From assembly GCA_024305405.1 (NCBI GenBank), contig JAKNDB010000110.1, positions 1,922,001 to 1,986,000 on the forward strand: a DNA stretch of 64,000 nucleotides, read 5' to 3'. The stretch is from Dirofilaria immitis. Taxonomy: Eukaryota > Nematoda > Chromadorea > Rhabditida > Onchocercidae. Within the stretch, counting starts at the first letter, position 1; every line of letters starts with the position of its first letter. Shown piece after piece: positions 35,394 to 47,771 of the stretch. The notes under the pieces were generated by a model. The model saw only the letters and a list, made by a program, of their open reading frames with translations, was not told the DNA's origin and did no database searches. A program made the translations under genes and the position numbers.

Positions 35394-37379
35394 CTATGCA
35401 CAGACAAATGAATTTATTTTCTGCTTCCAAATTTTTTCGTTTTTCAACCAACTGAAAATCTAATTACAATTGATTTTTTTAGAAATTATGTAACAAATTG
35501 GTTGATGTTGTCAAGTGATAGTAAATCCAGTTTATTTTATCTTCGCTGGAAATGGCGGAAATTTAATATAACCTTTCAAAGTTTTTCATTTCCTTGTTTT
35601 CACATTAATTGACTTTCCAATATGCTAGCAATAATTAAACACTGCTAGATAAAGTGACCAATTTTCGAATTTAATGAAATAATGAAATGATTAAACACAT
35701 AAAAATTAAAACTTATTAGTTATTTGCGACAGCTATAAAATGCGGAATAACATTATATAGTATCTAAAGTATTTGATACATATGATAGTAAGATATAACT
35801 ATGCTCATATTTTAGAGCACCTCAAATCTTAGCTGATTTTTAGAAGAATGATTTAATAATATCCACATATGAAATATTGATTTGTTTGAAATAAGATTCT
35901 ATGCATAAATAGGAATTTATAATTTTAAGTATAGTTCCGTTTTCTTCATTAACTTTTCTAGACATTGACTTTAATAGATAGAATGGATTAATTCAACTTC
36001 ATATTTAATTTTTCAAACGTTTACAGTTTTCAACATATTAAATTGTTATTTTCCAGCAAATGTTTGATTAATAAATGCTGCAATTACACAACCTAATTGT
36101 TATTATAATCAAAAGCTGTCATAATCTGAATCATCTCATCAAGACAATTATCTAATCTGCGATTAATGAATTTATCTAATCAGAAATCAATAACAAATCT
36201 ATACTTAAGCGATTAACTACTTCCTGAAATGATTAAGCGTTAAAAAAGTAATATTCCAACACAATGATATCAAAAAAATTAATGATAATGGAAGAAATAA
36301 ATTTAAGTCACGAAAATGGAAACATTTTGGTTACTGATAACGATCGTATCAATAATAACAATAAACTTCACCTGCATAATTGCTACTGATAGCGATTATA
36401 TAAATAGCAGTAACAATAAATTTAAACTGAATTCAGCAATAATAGATGATGTTTGCATCTGTATGTTATTGTTTACTAATATCATATAATATAAACAACC
36501 GAGTGAACAGACAAACATGAACAATTGTATGTGTATATACAAACAGCAGGTGGTCCAAATAAACCCAATAAAAAGTTCATCTTTTAAAAGATACTGATAT
36601 ATGCTGAAAGGAAATACTTTTTTAATCCCCATTAATTTTTATTTCACCATTTGCTTGTTTATTTGTTTACTTTTTTAAAAGGATCGAATAGTGCTTGTTA
36701 ATGCACACTTGTATATTTCTCTATCTCACATGCATATTTTTAGTGGGGCACTGATAAGAATGCAAAATTATCTGATTAAATACAATTCTTCCACCTCCTT
36801 CGTTTCATTCATCCTTTTTAGCATATGAGTCATTATTTGGAAATTTAATAGTTATATTTCTTGAATACGTGAATAAATCAGGATACATGACTTCAACTAG
36901 CATTAATGAAGTACCGCCTGAAGAAATAAAGCAAAACAGTAATTGGGATACGTTAACTTAAATTAACAAGCATAACGATATCACGTGAAGAAATAATTCT
37001 GGATAGTTTAGAATATGTATTTCCAACTAGCAAACATAATGCTAAATAAATTTCGGAAGTGTACGATGTATATTCTAAAAGTATATGTATCATTAATCTT
37101 TCTTCATTCCTGACAACTTCAAGATATGTAATATCGATTATTTTGGAAAAAAAAAGAAACAAAAGGATCAGAAAAGTTAATCTACCGTCAGTACTTTATT
37201 ACTCTATTATTTATCAATATTCTTATTATTTATATTTCATTTAAAAATTAGGCAGCTTCAAGAGGAAAAGATCAATAAAATATAGAGCAAGATGGAGAGA
37301 AGGAGAGCTTTTTAACAATTCGAAAATGAATGATATTACCAGACAATATGAAGGATTGCTTGTCTTTTTTGCCAAGCAA
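35394..37379. other. Gene-poor stretch, nothing recognised
   Basis: AT-rich, with no exon or RNA gene supported. Confidence 0.35.
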
Positions 37380-37411
<32 letters not shown>

Positions 37412-37412
37412 C
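37380..37412. repeat. (CA)n(TA)n compound microsatellite
   Basis: Ten CA units followed directly by about five TA units, then TCGATTTG. Confidence 0.95.
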
Positions 37413-39465
37413 GATTTGATTATATATCGTATTAAATATTCATTTCATATTAATAATAATGTTTTTCGGAATTGAATGATAATTTAAAATGAAATTTTAT
37501 ATTTATTTTGGTAGTCATGAATTTAATGAACTTCAAAGAATAAAAGAATGTTTTCGTTGAATGAATCGATTAATTTCTATACGAAGTATTACTAAACAAT
37601 TATCAGTAAAAGATTTTTGATTTTCTTTTTTGGTATTACTTTAAAGATGAAATTAATCAAATAGAATTAATTTAAATGCATAAATTGGGCATTAAAATTT
37701 ATATTTTACACTTTCAATTTTTACTAATTAAATTTGTTAGAGATTTTCATTTTATAAAAAGACGAAAAATTTAGCAAATTATATAAAAGAATATAAATAA
37801 TAATTTAATTAAAAGTAGCATATAATGAATTACCTTCTAGAAATCGATTATTTCACATTTAATTGATATTTAATTCTAAATAGGCAAACATAAACTATGC
37901 CTATGAAAAGGGAGAAAGAGAGAAAGAAAGAGAGAGAGGAAGGCAGATAAAATGAAAGCGAAACAAAGGAAGATGAAAGAATGGAAAGATAATTAATAAT
38001 AAATTGTGTACAGGAAATTATTTATCGAAATTAATTGTGATAAAATAAAATGAAAATTGTACTATGATATTTCAAATAATGTATTTTCAACAGCCATTTG
38101 ATATTCACTCAATTACTCCTATACATAGTACATATCCCATCATAGTTCAATCGATTTACGTTTTCTTTGTTATGATGTTTTGAATTTTTATTAAGAGTAA
38201 AATAAAACATTCTGATAATATTAGCTATAATTTTAAACTTAACGTTGTCTCTAAGATGTCTTATATTTTTGTATTTAATTTCTTACATTTTAATCGGTTG
38301 AACACATAATATTATTGTTAGTATGAAAATATAAAAAAATAAGCAAAATTACTTATTTACTAAATGACTAATAGTTCTAATTAAAATTAAAACATTTAGG
38401 AGTTTTAAAGGAAATTATGGCAATTTTCCCTTTTTCCTTCTTGCTTTCTCATGTTTTAAAATAAAAATTATTAATAGAGAAATTCTTTAATTATAAAATG
38501 GTTGATAAACGAGTCAAAAATATCCAGGTTTTTAATATCTTATGAAAAAAAACTTTCATGCAATAGGTGATGCGGAATAAATAAAGGATTCGGGGAGATT
38601 TTATTAAAGATACAACCTGCCTTTTTAAAAATTTTCCGAAGAAAATCACATTATGCTAGCGAATAATTCGAAATTTCAACTTCAGTAGTTTTTTGGCCTA
38701 TTTATGATTGTCAAGATTTTGAATTAATTTTTATTCAAAACTTAGAATTAATTAGAATTTTAAAAGATATCAAGGTTTTTGGCTGAATAATAAAATGGAC
38801 AAACAATGAAGAACAACGCGATGTCAATTATGAAAAATAAACTCCTATCAAAGAATAATTATATATATAATTTTTGATTTAGAACAATAATTACTACAGA
38901 TATCAACAAAGAACAGCAATTTTCAAATTACGGTTTGACAGGCACTTTTTTTTTTTGTGAGAGGCAAATTAAAGTACATGGGAATAATAGGATTCGAGAA
39001 AAAAAGATTTGAGTGAAAAAATATGAAAAGAAGAAGATGGAACAATATGAAAGCAATACCAATAGGCATGTAAAATTTCACTTAATAAATCGAATATTTT
39101 TTCTCAATTTTAGCAAAAAGAAATTTTAATTATAATAATTTAATTCCAAAAATTGTTACATTGGTTATTTAACAAATGCAACATTTCAGTAAAATTGAGA
39201 AAATTAATTGGAAGAAAGGAGGAAAAGATTAAATTTCAATGAAACAAAAAACAAAAAACAAAATGAAGAAATAGGTAAATTAAATTTTTAATGTATACAT
39301 ATATTTTTGGTTGAAAAGAGAGGGAAGAAAAGGTAACAGTAGGTAAATACAATAGTAACATCTGTAGCAGAGAGAAAAGAGGCGAAGAAATTAATTACTA
39401 AATTATGTCGTACCCTTGCACCCTTTTTGCTCAATTCAACTGGTTCAAAAGCTTTATGAAACCGG
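37413..39465. other. Gene-poor stretch, nothing recognised
   Basis: AT-rich, with purine-rich stretches (for example 37905-37985). No supported exon. Confidence 0.35.
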
Positions 39466-39523
39466 TCGATTCGATTCGAATCGATTAGATTCGATTCGAA
39501 TCGATTCAATGTGATTCAATTCA
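39466..39523. repeat. Two 20-bp repeats, each holding a 14-bp palindrome
   Basis: GATTCGATTCGAATCGATTA at 39468-39487 is repeated at 39488-39507 with only the last base changed, followed by decaying ATTCAA-type copies. Each unit contains the perfect palindrome TCGATTCGAATCGA (39471-39484 and 39491-39504). CpG is rare around it, so the cluster of CG-containing sites stands out. It could be a simple repeat or a paired binding site. Confidence 0.8.
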
Positions 39524-40600
39524 ATTTATAATGCATTTCGCTTCACTCCGCCCTTTTTCCTGATGCTCTTAATCACTTTGACAATCACTACCCGGTTGAA
39601 TGAGCATAGAGTGGCACATTACATTGATATTACTTTTTATTTCAATTCATGTATTCTATTAAAACGATTATTCAATTCAATTTCTTCTCATTTCCATTAT
39701 GACATTTATATGATTGGCAACCGGCTTCTTTCCGTTTCTTTCTGGAATTTCTCCAGCAAATCAGAAAGAAAAGGGAAAGAAATGGAACAACATTGATAGC
39801 TGTCAATTATCGATCGTTATCCGTCTACAAATAATAAGTACCGATGAAATTAAAATAACAAATGCAATGATTTTGTTTTTATTTAATAAATGGATGCGAA
39901 AAAAAAATGAGGAAAAGAACTTCATTAGACTACGGAATAAAATATTTTAAAAAAATTAGCTCAATTTCAGAACATTCAATGTAAATGTTAGGTATAGAAG
40001 TAACAAAATTTAGGTAATGCTAAACTGTGGCAGCAATTTTTGGTGATATATTTCAGAAGTTTTAATCAAGAAATCAAAGAGTGATATCATGATATATTCA
40101 AAGTGGCCGAATTAATCAGAATAAAGTAACAAAGAGAAATGATTTATTGGATAAAAAAAATTAAACAGTTTAAGAACTGGTATGACAAATTTTGATATGA
40201 CCAATGTCCGGTTTATAATTATCAGGACGAGAATGAATGGATAATTGAGAAAATATACTGAATATATTACAAAAATATAAGTATCCTGAACGTTATCCTG
40301 ATCTTTTAAATCGTATTGATCTAGTCCATTCAATTAGAAGTATAAATACTTTGAAGTCATATAATTCACTTATCAATTTCATCCCAATAGTTTGCTTTAA
40401 TATTCGGAAAAAAAGAAAAAAAAGGAAAATAAAATGTTGTATTTACAGTAACCAATCATGAAAGCTTAAAAAAATTGCAATATTTTTGAAGAATTAAATT
40501 TTGATAATTTTATTGCAATAAACTTCAATGCCAATTAATCTGTAATAAAGTGGCAATTTAGTTGAATAAAATTTACAAACTAAGAAAATATATACATATG
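39524..40600. other. Gene-poor stretch, nothing recognised
   Basis: The first 250 bases are slightly less AT-rich, with plus-strand open frames at 39563-39950 that have no recognisable content. No supported exon. Confidence 0.35.
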
Positions 40601-40622
40601 TAGATAGATAGATAGATAGATG
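40601..40622. repeat. (TAGA)n microsatellite
   Basis: Five TAGA units in uninterrupted series. Confidence 0.9.
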
Positions 40623-43600
40623 GTAAAAAGAAATTAGAGCGAAGTAATGAAGATGTGAGATATTAGGAAAAAGTTTGATTATAAATACTTAATTTTTGTA
40701 AATTAAAATTTGAACTATTTATGCAATTAAAAATGACATTTTATTAAAAATTTGTTTCAAAAATCTCCTTTTTTTTTTCTGCTTAATTTTTATTGTTAAA
40801 TTAAAAGAAGAAGATGTATAAGAAATGAAAGAGAGAAAGAATTAGGGAAATAAAGTCGAATGACAGCTAAATTTTCAACCATCCAACATTTCATCAAGAA
40901 AAAAGAAATCCCTTAAAGAGGTGCTTTCAAATCAATTCAAGTTTGAAATTAATTAATAATTAAAAAGCAAAAGAAGGAAAAAAGACCCTCGAAAAAAATC
41001 AAGCAAAACTTCGCAATTATCTACGAAATTTGTTTAGTTTATGTGAATCGAACATATTTGAAATTATTTAAGCTTTGCTAAGATTAAATCTCAAATTTCT
41101 TAGAATCTTCAAACAAAAAATTTGATGTGAAGAGAATCTAAAAATTTTCAAATTCTACAATAAATATAATTTATGTAATATATAGATAAATAAAAAATTG
41201 AGACTATTCTCACAAATTTTTAAACTTAAATAGACTCCCAAGTTTTAAAAAAACGATAAAAATTTCATAATAAAGAAGAAAACCAATTTCTTTTAAAAGT
41301 TGGCGGCAAATTAAAAAAGTGAAAAAGCAAGATTTTTTTGAATTTCATTGGAAGGAAAGTAGGACTCAATGTAATGCGATGGATAATAAAAGTTTACATT
41401 AGATAGAAAAAAGGCAGACAAAAATATAACAATTAATCAGCTGACTGTTGGATTAACTTTTTAGGAATTTGAACTAAAAGTCAGAAATTTTAAAATTTTT
41501 CCAGAATGAATCAGCACTGGATTAATAGACTTTTCAAACCGGTGATGAATCATTCCATAAAGTGCGATTAATAATAATCAATCTACTATACATTATCATT
41601 CCTGCGGTTTATAATTCAGGATTTTGCATGTAAGCAGTATATACTCAGAATAAATCTGAGATCCTGAAAATATCCAATATTCGACTACTGCGGTGAAAAT
41701 CTCGGATCTAATATTCAGACTGTGCTCAGAAATCAAAATCTAGAATTTAACTTTCATAGGGAAAAAATTGATTTCACATTTGACAAGCATAGTGTTCCAC
41801 TGAATGCTATTATTTATTGTTTATTTGAAAGTCAAATAATATGATATTTAAAACTAAACAGGATTGCACATTACAACGTAGTTTATTTGAAAGCTATGAA
41901 ATAAAAAAAAAAAAACGTTGATTTGGAATGATTATTTAAACTGATTGTAAGCGATGGCTTTTTTTTTTCATAAATTCTGTGTTAATAATAAATCGTTTTA
42001 AACCAGATAGCTCCATGTTAAATTCCAACACTTTGCAAACGATCCATTTCAAATCGTTCAATTTAAACAATACTGAATTTTAACAACAGATGGGAAAATT
42101 TATTTTAAAAAAATGGAAAAATGATAAAAGAGGAATTAATTAATTTTTTTGCTTAAAAGTTAAAAAAGAAGAAAAATTAATATAAATTAAAAGTACTCTA
42201 AGTTTACGAATAATGCGTTTCAAACAATGACAGTATCAGTCGGAATTGGAACACTATAAATCAGTATACATGAAAGATGAAAAATAATAATATAATATAT
42301 ACTATACGCTATATTTCTACAAATTTATAATAACAAGAAAAAATTAATGATAAGACAAAAAGAATAAAAAATATTTATATTCTAAGTATTATTTCTTGTA
42401 TCTATTTCGTTAAATTTCTTTACGAATTCAAATTCGACTTTAATATTGGATCAAACTGAATTTAAATTCCAGTGTATGATGTTGCAGAAAAAATTAAATC
42501 GATGATCGCTATGATAAAATTATTGATTAATGCATATTATACCAAAATTATCAATGCTAATCGTTAAATTGGAATAGAAATTATTATTACTTTTTGTTAT
42601 TGTTGGAAAAATAAATGAAAAAAAAAACAACCACTTATTTGAGAATTAAAAACTAATATTTGGGTCATTGCTTCATTCCCTTTAATAATATTCATTCATA
42701 AATTGAATGATAACGATGAAAAAGACGAAAAGTTGAATTTCCCACTTTAGTGAAAAAAAAATCGAAAGTTATTCAAGCAAAGAAGAAAATGAAATTATTC
42801 TTCAATTAATTGAATTTTGATTAAAATTAATTGGGCAAAAAATAAATTTTCAGTAGAAAAGTATTAAAATTACATTTTTCAAAGTGATCGAAAGCAACTT
42901 TATTAAGGTTAGGTGATTTTTAATTTGAAAATAATTATACCTGAAAATTCATTTTCGAAATCTACAAGGAATTTTCATCTCAAACTCTACTTTTCAAATA
43001 TCATTTTGAGATGTAAGATTAAACAATAGAGAGTTGAAAAGGATATTGATAATATCTTATTTGCAAATACGCATGATAAAAACGAAATTTAAATTTATCA
43101 AATTAGAAACTTGGAAATGATTGATGTTGGAGATAAATATAACATTATTGGAAGAAATTTTAACTAATAAATAATTTTTAATTTCCCATTTCAAATTCCA
43201 ATTTTTGAATTTTACTAAATTATTCGATAGAAAGAATAGCACTATCGCAAATTTTTGAAGTGAAGATCTAACTGTTCGAAATAAAGGTTTTAAAAACTAT
43301 TAATTATTATTTTGTTCGACTGATGTCCTGAATTTTTCTTTCAACATTTTCCGCTAGATTTCCCATTTCTTGGAAAAACAGTAATAATCGCCAATTTCCT
43401 TTTTCTGAAACTTCTAATTTTAGAATTACTGATAACGGTTTAGTGCCAGCTCAGCATACAACTAATAATAAGATGTCAAATTAACAACTGAATTTTGCAT
43501 TAAAGGAAACTTGTCAATCTTCAAACACAGCATAATCCTTTTAATTATTCTTATAATTTTATGACAAAAATGTCAATATGATCAACTTGAAACTTCGACT

Positions 43601-46075
43601 TGCAAGAGACAGTACTTGAAATTTGAAAGAAATTCAATTAATTCTTTTAAACTTCGATGTTCAATATAATATAAGCTAATTAGTTATCCAAAACTGATAC
43701 ATCTCCAAATAGATCAAATGCATTTGATCAATGTATTTATTAGTATGCTGCTTCGAGCGTCAGATAAAATGATGTTCAGTTTTCCATCAAATATATTAGT
43801 TAATGATAAAATTAATTAACGCTCAATAAAAATATTGGGAAAAGTCAGATTACCATAGGGAGGAAGAGTGGACAGTACTGATAAAAACGTTAATAGTACT
43901 GGTAACTGTCTAGATGATAAATGCTTGAAAAAAAAGATGATTATTCATAATGAGGAAATATGATTACTGCAAGTAAACCTTTATGATCTTCCTACTCAAT
44001 AAAAGTAATATGGTATCACTTCATTTAGTTTTCATTAAAAAAATTAATTGAAATTACGAAATATAGAGATTAATAAAAATAAATTATAAAATATAACTTC
44101 ATAAACAGTACTCTTTAATTAAAATCTTATTTCGTTTTTTTCTAAATCAATTATTTCCTCATTTTTTTATAAATGTATTAATAAGCCTATAGAAATCTTT
44201 TATCAAATTCTTATCAGTGAAAGGTATATCTTAAATAGGAAAACATAATCAATCATTGATAAGCATCGAAGAGCAGTTATTTATCGTAGAAAAATGAACT
44301 TATATATTTGACATTTCATATTTTTCTTGAGAGGAAAAAAAGAATTGTTAAACTCGTATAAAAGATTATATAAGTTGGATTTTACGTTTTATATTTCATT
44401 TCCTCTTTTTTCTTTTTTACATTTCTAAGGTTATCAAAATTGGAACAATAAAACGTGCAAATGAATTGAATTTTACCTGTTCCGAAAGAAACATTTGGAA
44501 ACTTTTACATATTCTTTACAGTAAACTTTTAATTCATATGAATACTTCATTTATTTGTTCCTTTTTCTTTCATTTTTTTTCCTATTAGATATTAATTCAG
44601 CAAAATAAAAAGAGAAGAGAGATAGGTGAAAAAAAGAAAAAAAAGATGAATTTGAGATGAAAAAGAGAGAGAGAGAAAATAATTAAGTCTTATCGGAAGA
44701 TGAAAAGTGACAAAAGTAAAAGCTGCTGATAATAATAATTCACTTATTGAAATATCTCGTTTTCCTCTTCTGTTTTTGAATACCATGAGATAAAAATATC
44801 TGCTAAAATTTCGTGATAGCGGTTGCCTCACTTTAAATTCTTTAAATGTTATTAGGAAATTAGCGAAAAAGAATTTTATAAATTGTTTTTATAAATTGAA
44901 AAAGAAATGATTTACCTCAATTCTTTAAGAAAGATTTTCCAAATTCTCAATTTCGTATTATCAAAATATATCATTATTAAAAAAAACTTTAACAATGATT
45001 CAGTTTTATCTTGAATTCGTTTAGGGAACCTAAATTTAGCTTTAAAACCAGGGAATATTATTAGTGGTGTAGAAATGTACGCCTTCTTCAATTTTCATAG
45101 GAAATAAAATAGTTTTGAATTAAGCATTGTAAACAAAAATCTTGAAAATTGAAAAATGAAAATAAAATGATTTATGAAAATTTTTAAAAATTAATCCATT
45201 CTTATCCTTAATAAATTAACGAAATTATTCCAAAATTGTGCTACTAAATAATATGCCACTGTTTACGAATATATCAAAAATAAAAATTCTGCTAGTTAGA
45301 AAAGAAAAGTGATTCGTAATGTACTTTAATCATAATTAATATATGATATTCAAGAAGATCGAAAATTAACAGTAAGTTGAAATCCAAGAAAAAGTTGGAA
45401 ATTAAATGATAGATTATGTTTTATTCATGAAGATATGAAGTAGAAAATGATATTAAATTTTAAGGAGACCAGAAGAATGAATAAAAGAATGTTCGTAATC
45501 GATTCTCATTTAAATTGCTGAAAGATTTATGAGTAAAATAAAAACTTTTTAACGATTTTAGTGTCTTTCATATTGTAGAGACTTATCATAGAGACTTATC
45601 ACTCGTAATTTAAATATCTGCTGGAAATAAAGAACCAACAGTATTACCATTTAGCTGAGATTATTTTTAAATTTTAATAGAATTTTCTTTTCTAATCACG
45701 AATGCTTTCGTCTAAAAAAATTTTTTGGGAAAATTGACAAATTTCAAATTAAGATTGAGAGGAATGATAGGGCTACGGTGTTGATAAATGATAATTCTTA
45801 TCAAATTAGAAAATGATAAGTATGAAGCCTAGCAATAAAAGATGGTAAAATGAGGCATAATGCTCAGAATATGTAAAGAATTACACGAAGTTATGATGTA
45901 AGAATTTTCATGAAGAATGCATGTACAATAAAAGAGGGAAATGGAGACAATGAAATAGTTAAATTCAAGGTCAAACTTTATTCTTTACTTCATTGTTTCA
46001 AGAATTTACGATATATCCTTATATGATTCAGACCTCTGAAGAATCTCGAGGATTATTGTATTGCATCGATAATAG
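40623..46075. other. Gene-poor stretch, nothing recognised
   Basis: Very AT-rich. The minus-strand open frame at 44592-44831 lies opposite a purine tract and codes low-complexity Phe/Leu/Ser. No supported exon or RNA. Confidence 0.4.
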
Positions 46076-46300
46076 ATACAACAATTAGGACAAAAGAATA
46101 AAACTTATCGTAGGCGCAACGAAGCATATGAAACAGATGTGCAGATGTTGATGGAGCTATTTAATGAAACAACGCTGACAACAACAACCAATTCTTGCGA
46201 TATGGGATGGGTCGATGAAGTAGGCGAAGAAGACGAAGAGGTCGATGGTTCAATCAGGACAGCGAAATCTTTCAATAAACCAATCGTCAAATCGGTTTGA
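46076..46300 (+). CDS. Exon-like segment of unknown gene
   Basis: A less AT-rich island in the 19-kb gap. The plus strand is open for 74 codons after an AATAG acceptor-like site and stops at TGA 46298-46300. It contains ETDVQMLMELFNETTL, a Thr run, an acidic EVGEEDEEVDG block and a Lys-containing end. This mixed composition resembles a C-terminal exon. The minus strand is also open (46344-46105), but as a Ser/Val-rich repeat-like protein. No upstream partner exon, start or family was found. Confidence 0.3.
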   Translation: MQQLGQKNKTYRRRNEAYETDVQMLMELFNETTLTTTTNSCDMGWVDEVGEEDEEVDGSIRTAKSFNKPIVKSV

Positions 46301-47740
46301 AACATTACATACGACTTATTCCTTAGATGTTTCATTGTTTTCATTTTAATTCACATTTAAATTTTATAAATGAAATGTCATTTCATTGAGAAAAGTAAGG
46401 AAAATATCTATCAGGAATTTTTCCGGATAGATATCATAATGATAGTTCATATATTTTGCTGTGTTGTTATTTAATGAAGTAATCAATACTAAATAAACAG
46501 TCTTGCTAATTATTGCAAGCGATTATTTGTTACCGTTGATAAACTTATGATTTTGCTATGTATTAATTTATCATCGTTTAAGTTAAGACTTATTTTTAAA
46601 AGCATCACTAGTATTTTCACTTTTCAAATTCCTAAAATATCGAATAATAAAGTCATTAAAATTATCTTGGCAATATTTATCAAGGAAATCCTGTGGATTT
46701 AAATGATGTAATTAATAAGATATACTAAACTATTGCTAGGATCAGTAACATTGATTGATATTAATTTTAAAATTTGAAATCTTCAAAACTTACGTAAGAA
46801 ATTTTGAAAAAAAGGATTTTGAATGTCATTATATAAAAAAAAAAAAAAGTGACGAAGGACATGAATTTTATGTATAATATTACATAAGAAGAATGGTGGA
46901 GAAAAAGAGACAAGCGATAAAACGAGACAAGAATATGGAGTTAGGATGAATAAGGCAGAAATGAGGCCAAGAAAGGTGAGGGTGGACGTGGTGTGAAATG
47001 TGAAAAGTGGAAAAAGGAGACAAGTGATAATGATAACGGTGACAAAATGAAAAGCGGTAATATTCGTCAACGATAAATTCTTGCAGAACTGCTCATGCAA
47101 GTGGAACACAACTTGCCATTAACCCTACCAAATGTTTTTAAACATTTTCATAAATACAATTATTTGTTTATTTATCTTTTTCTGTTTTTATTTTATTAAA
47201 AATAGTATGCGTAAAAATTTTGCTTCATTGTACTTTGTCCGTTGTAAATTAACTTTTGCTTTTTATTTCATTGTCTTTTTCCTAATGAAATATTGCATCC
47301 GTGAGAATAAAAAAGAATTTAAATTTTTTATCAAAATTCAAGATTTAGTTTTAAAGAATTTGAAAAATTCTAAGAGAATATCATAAGAGGAAATGTCGAT
47401 AAATTTCAGCAATGATGGAATGATAGAATGGAAAAATTTTCATCTCATTCAATCTTAGAATCGAATTTCAATTAAAAATGTAGGAAATGAGAATCGAAAA
47501 TATTCTCTAAAACTAAAGATAGTGATTCTCATATATATCTTTTCTTCTTCTTTTTATTCTCATTTTATCATCTTTCTGATCTAATTTAATTATTCCCTGA
47601 ATGATGGTACAAATGATATTAAATAGTACGAAATGATATGATTAATGAATATATTGATTGAATGATATATGGTTGATTGATAATGAATGATTAAGTTGCA
47701 ATAAAGTTCATCATTTAAGGAGTAAGATAAACCGTCATTC
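46301..47740. other. Gene-poor stretch with purine-rich block
   Basis: The plus strand at about 46880-47050 is purine-rich and G-containing. Opposite it, the minus strand is open for 108 codons (47109-46783) as a hydrophobic, Phe/Leu/Thr-rich frame. Pyrimidine-rich strands rarely contain stop codons, so this openness is expected from base skew. Confidence 0.4.

Positions 47741-47770
<30 letters not shown>
47741..47770. repeat. (GAT)10 microsatellite
   Basis: Ten GAT units on the plus strand; read on the minus strand they give a serine run. Confidence 0.95.

Positions 47771-47771
<1 letters not shown>

Noticed and set aside
46783..47109. 108-codon hydrophobic minus-strand open frame
   Set aside because: It lies opposite a purine-rich tract. 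Pyrimidine-rich strands lack stop codons by composition, the protein is low-complexity Phe/Leu/Thr/Ser, and no splice or start context supports it.
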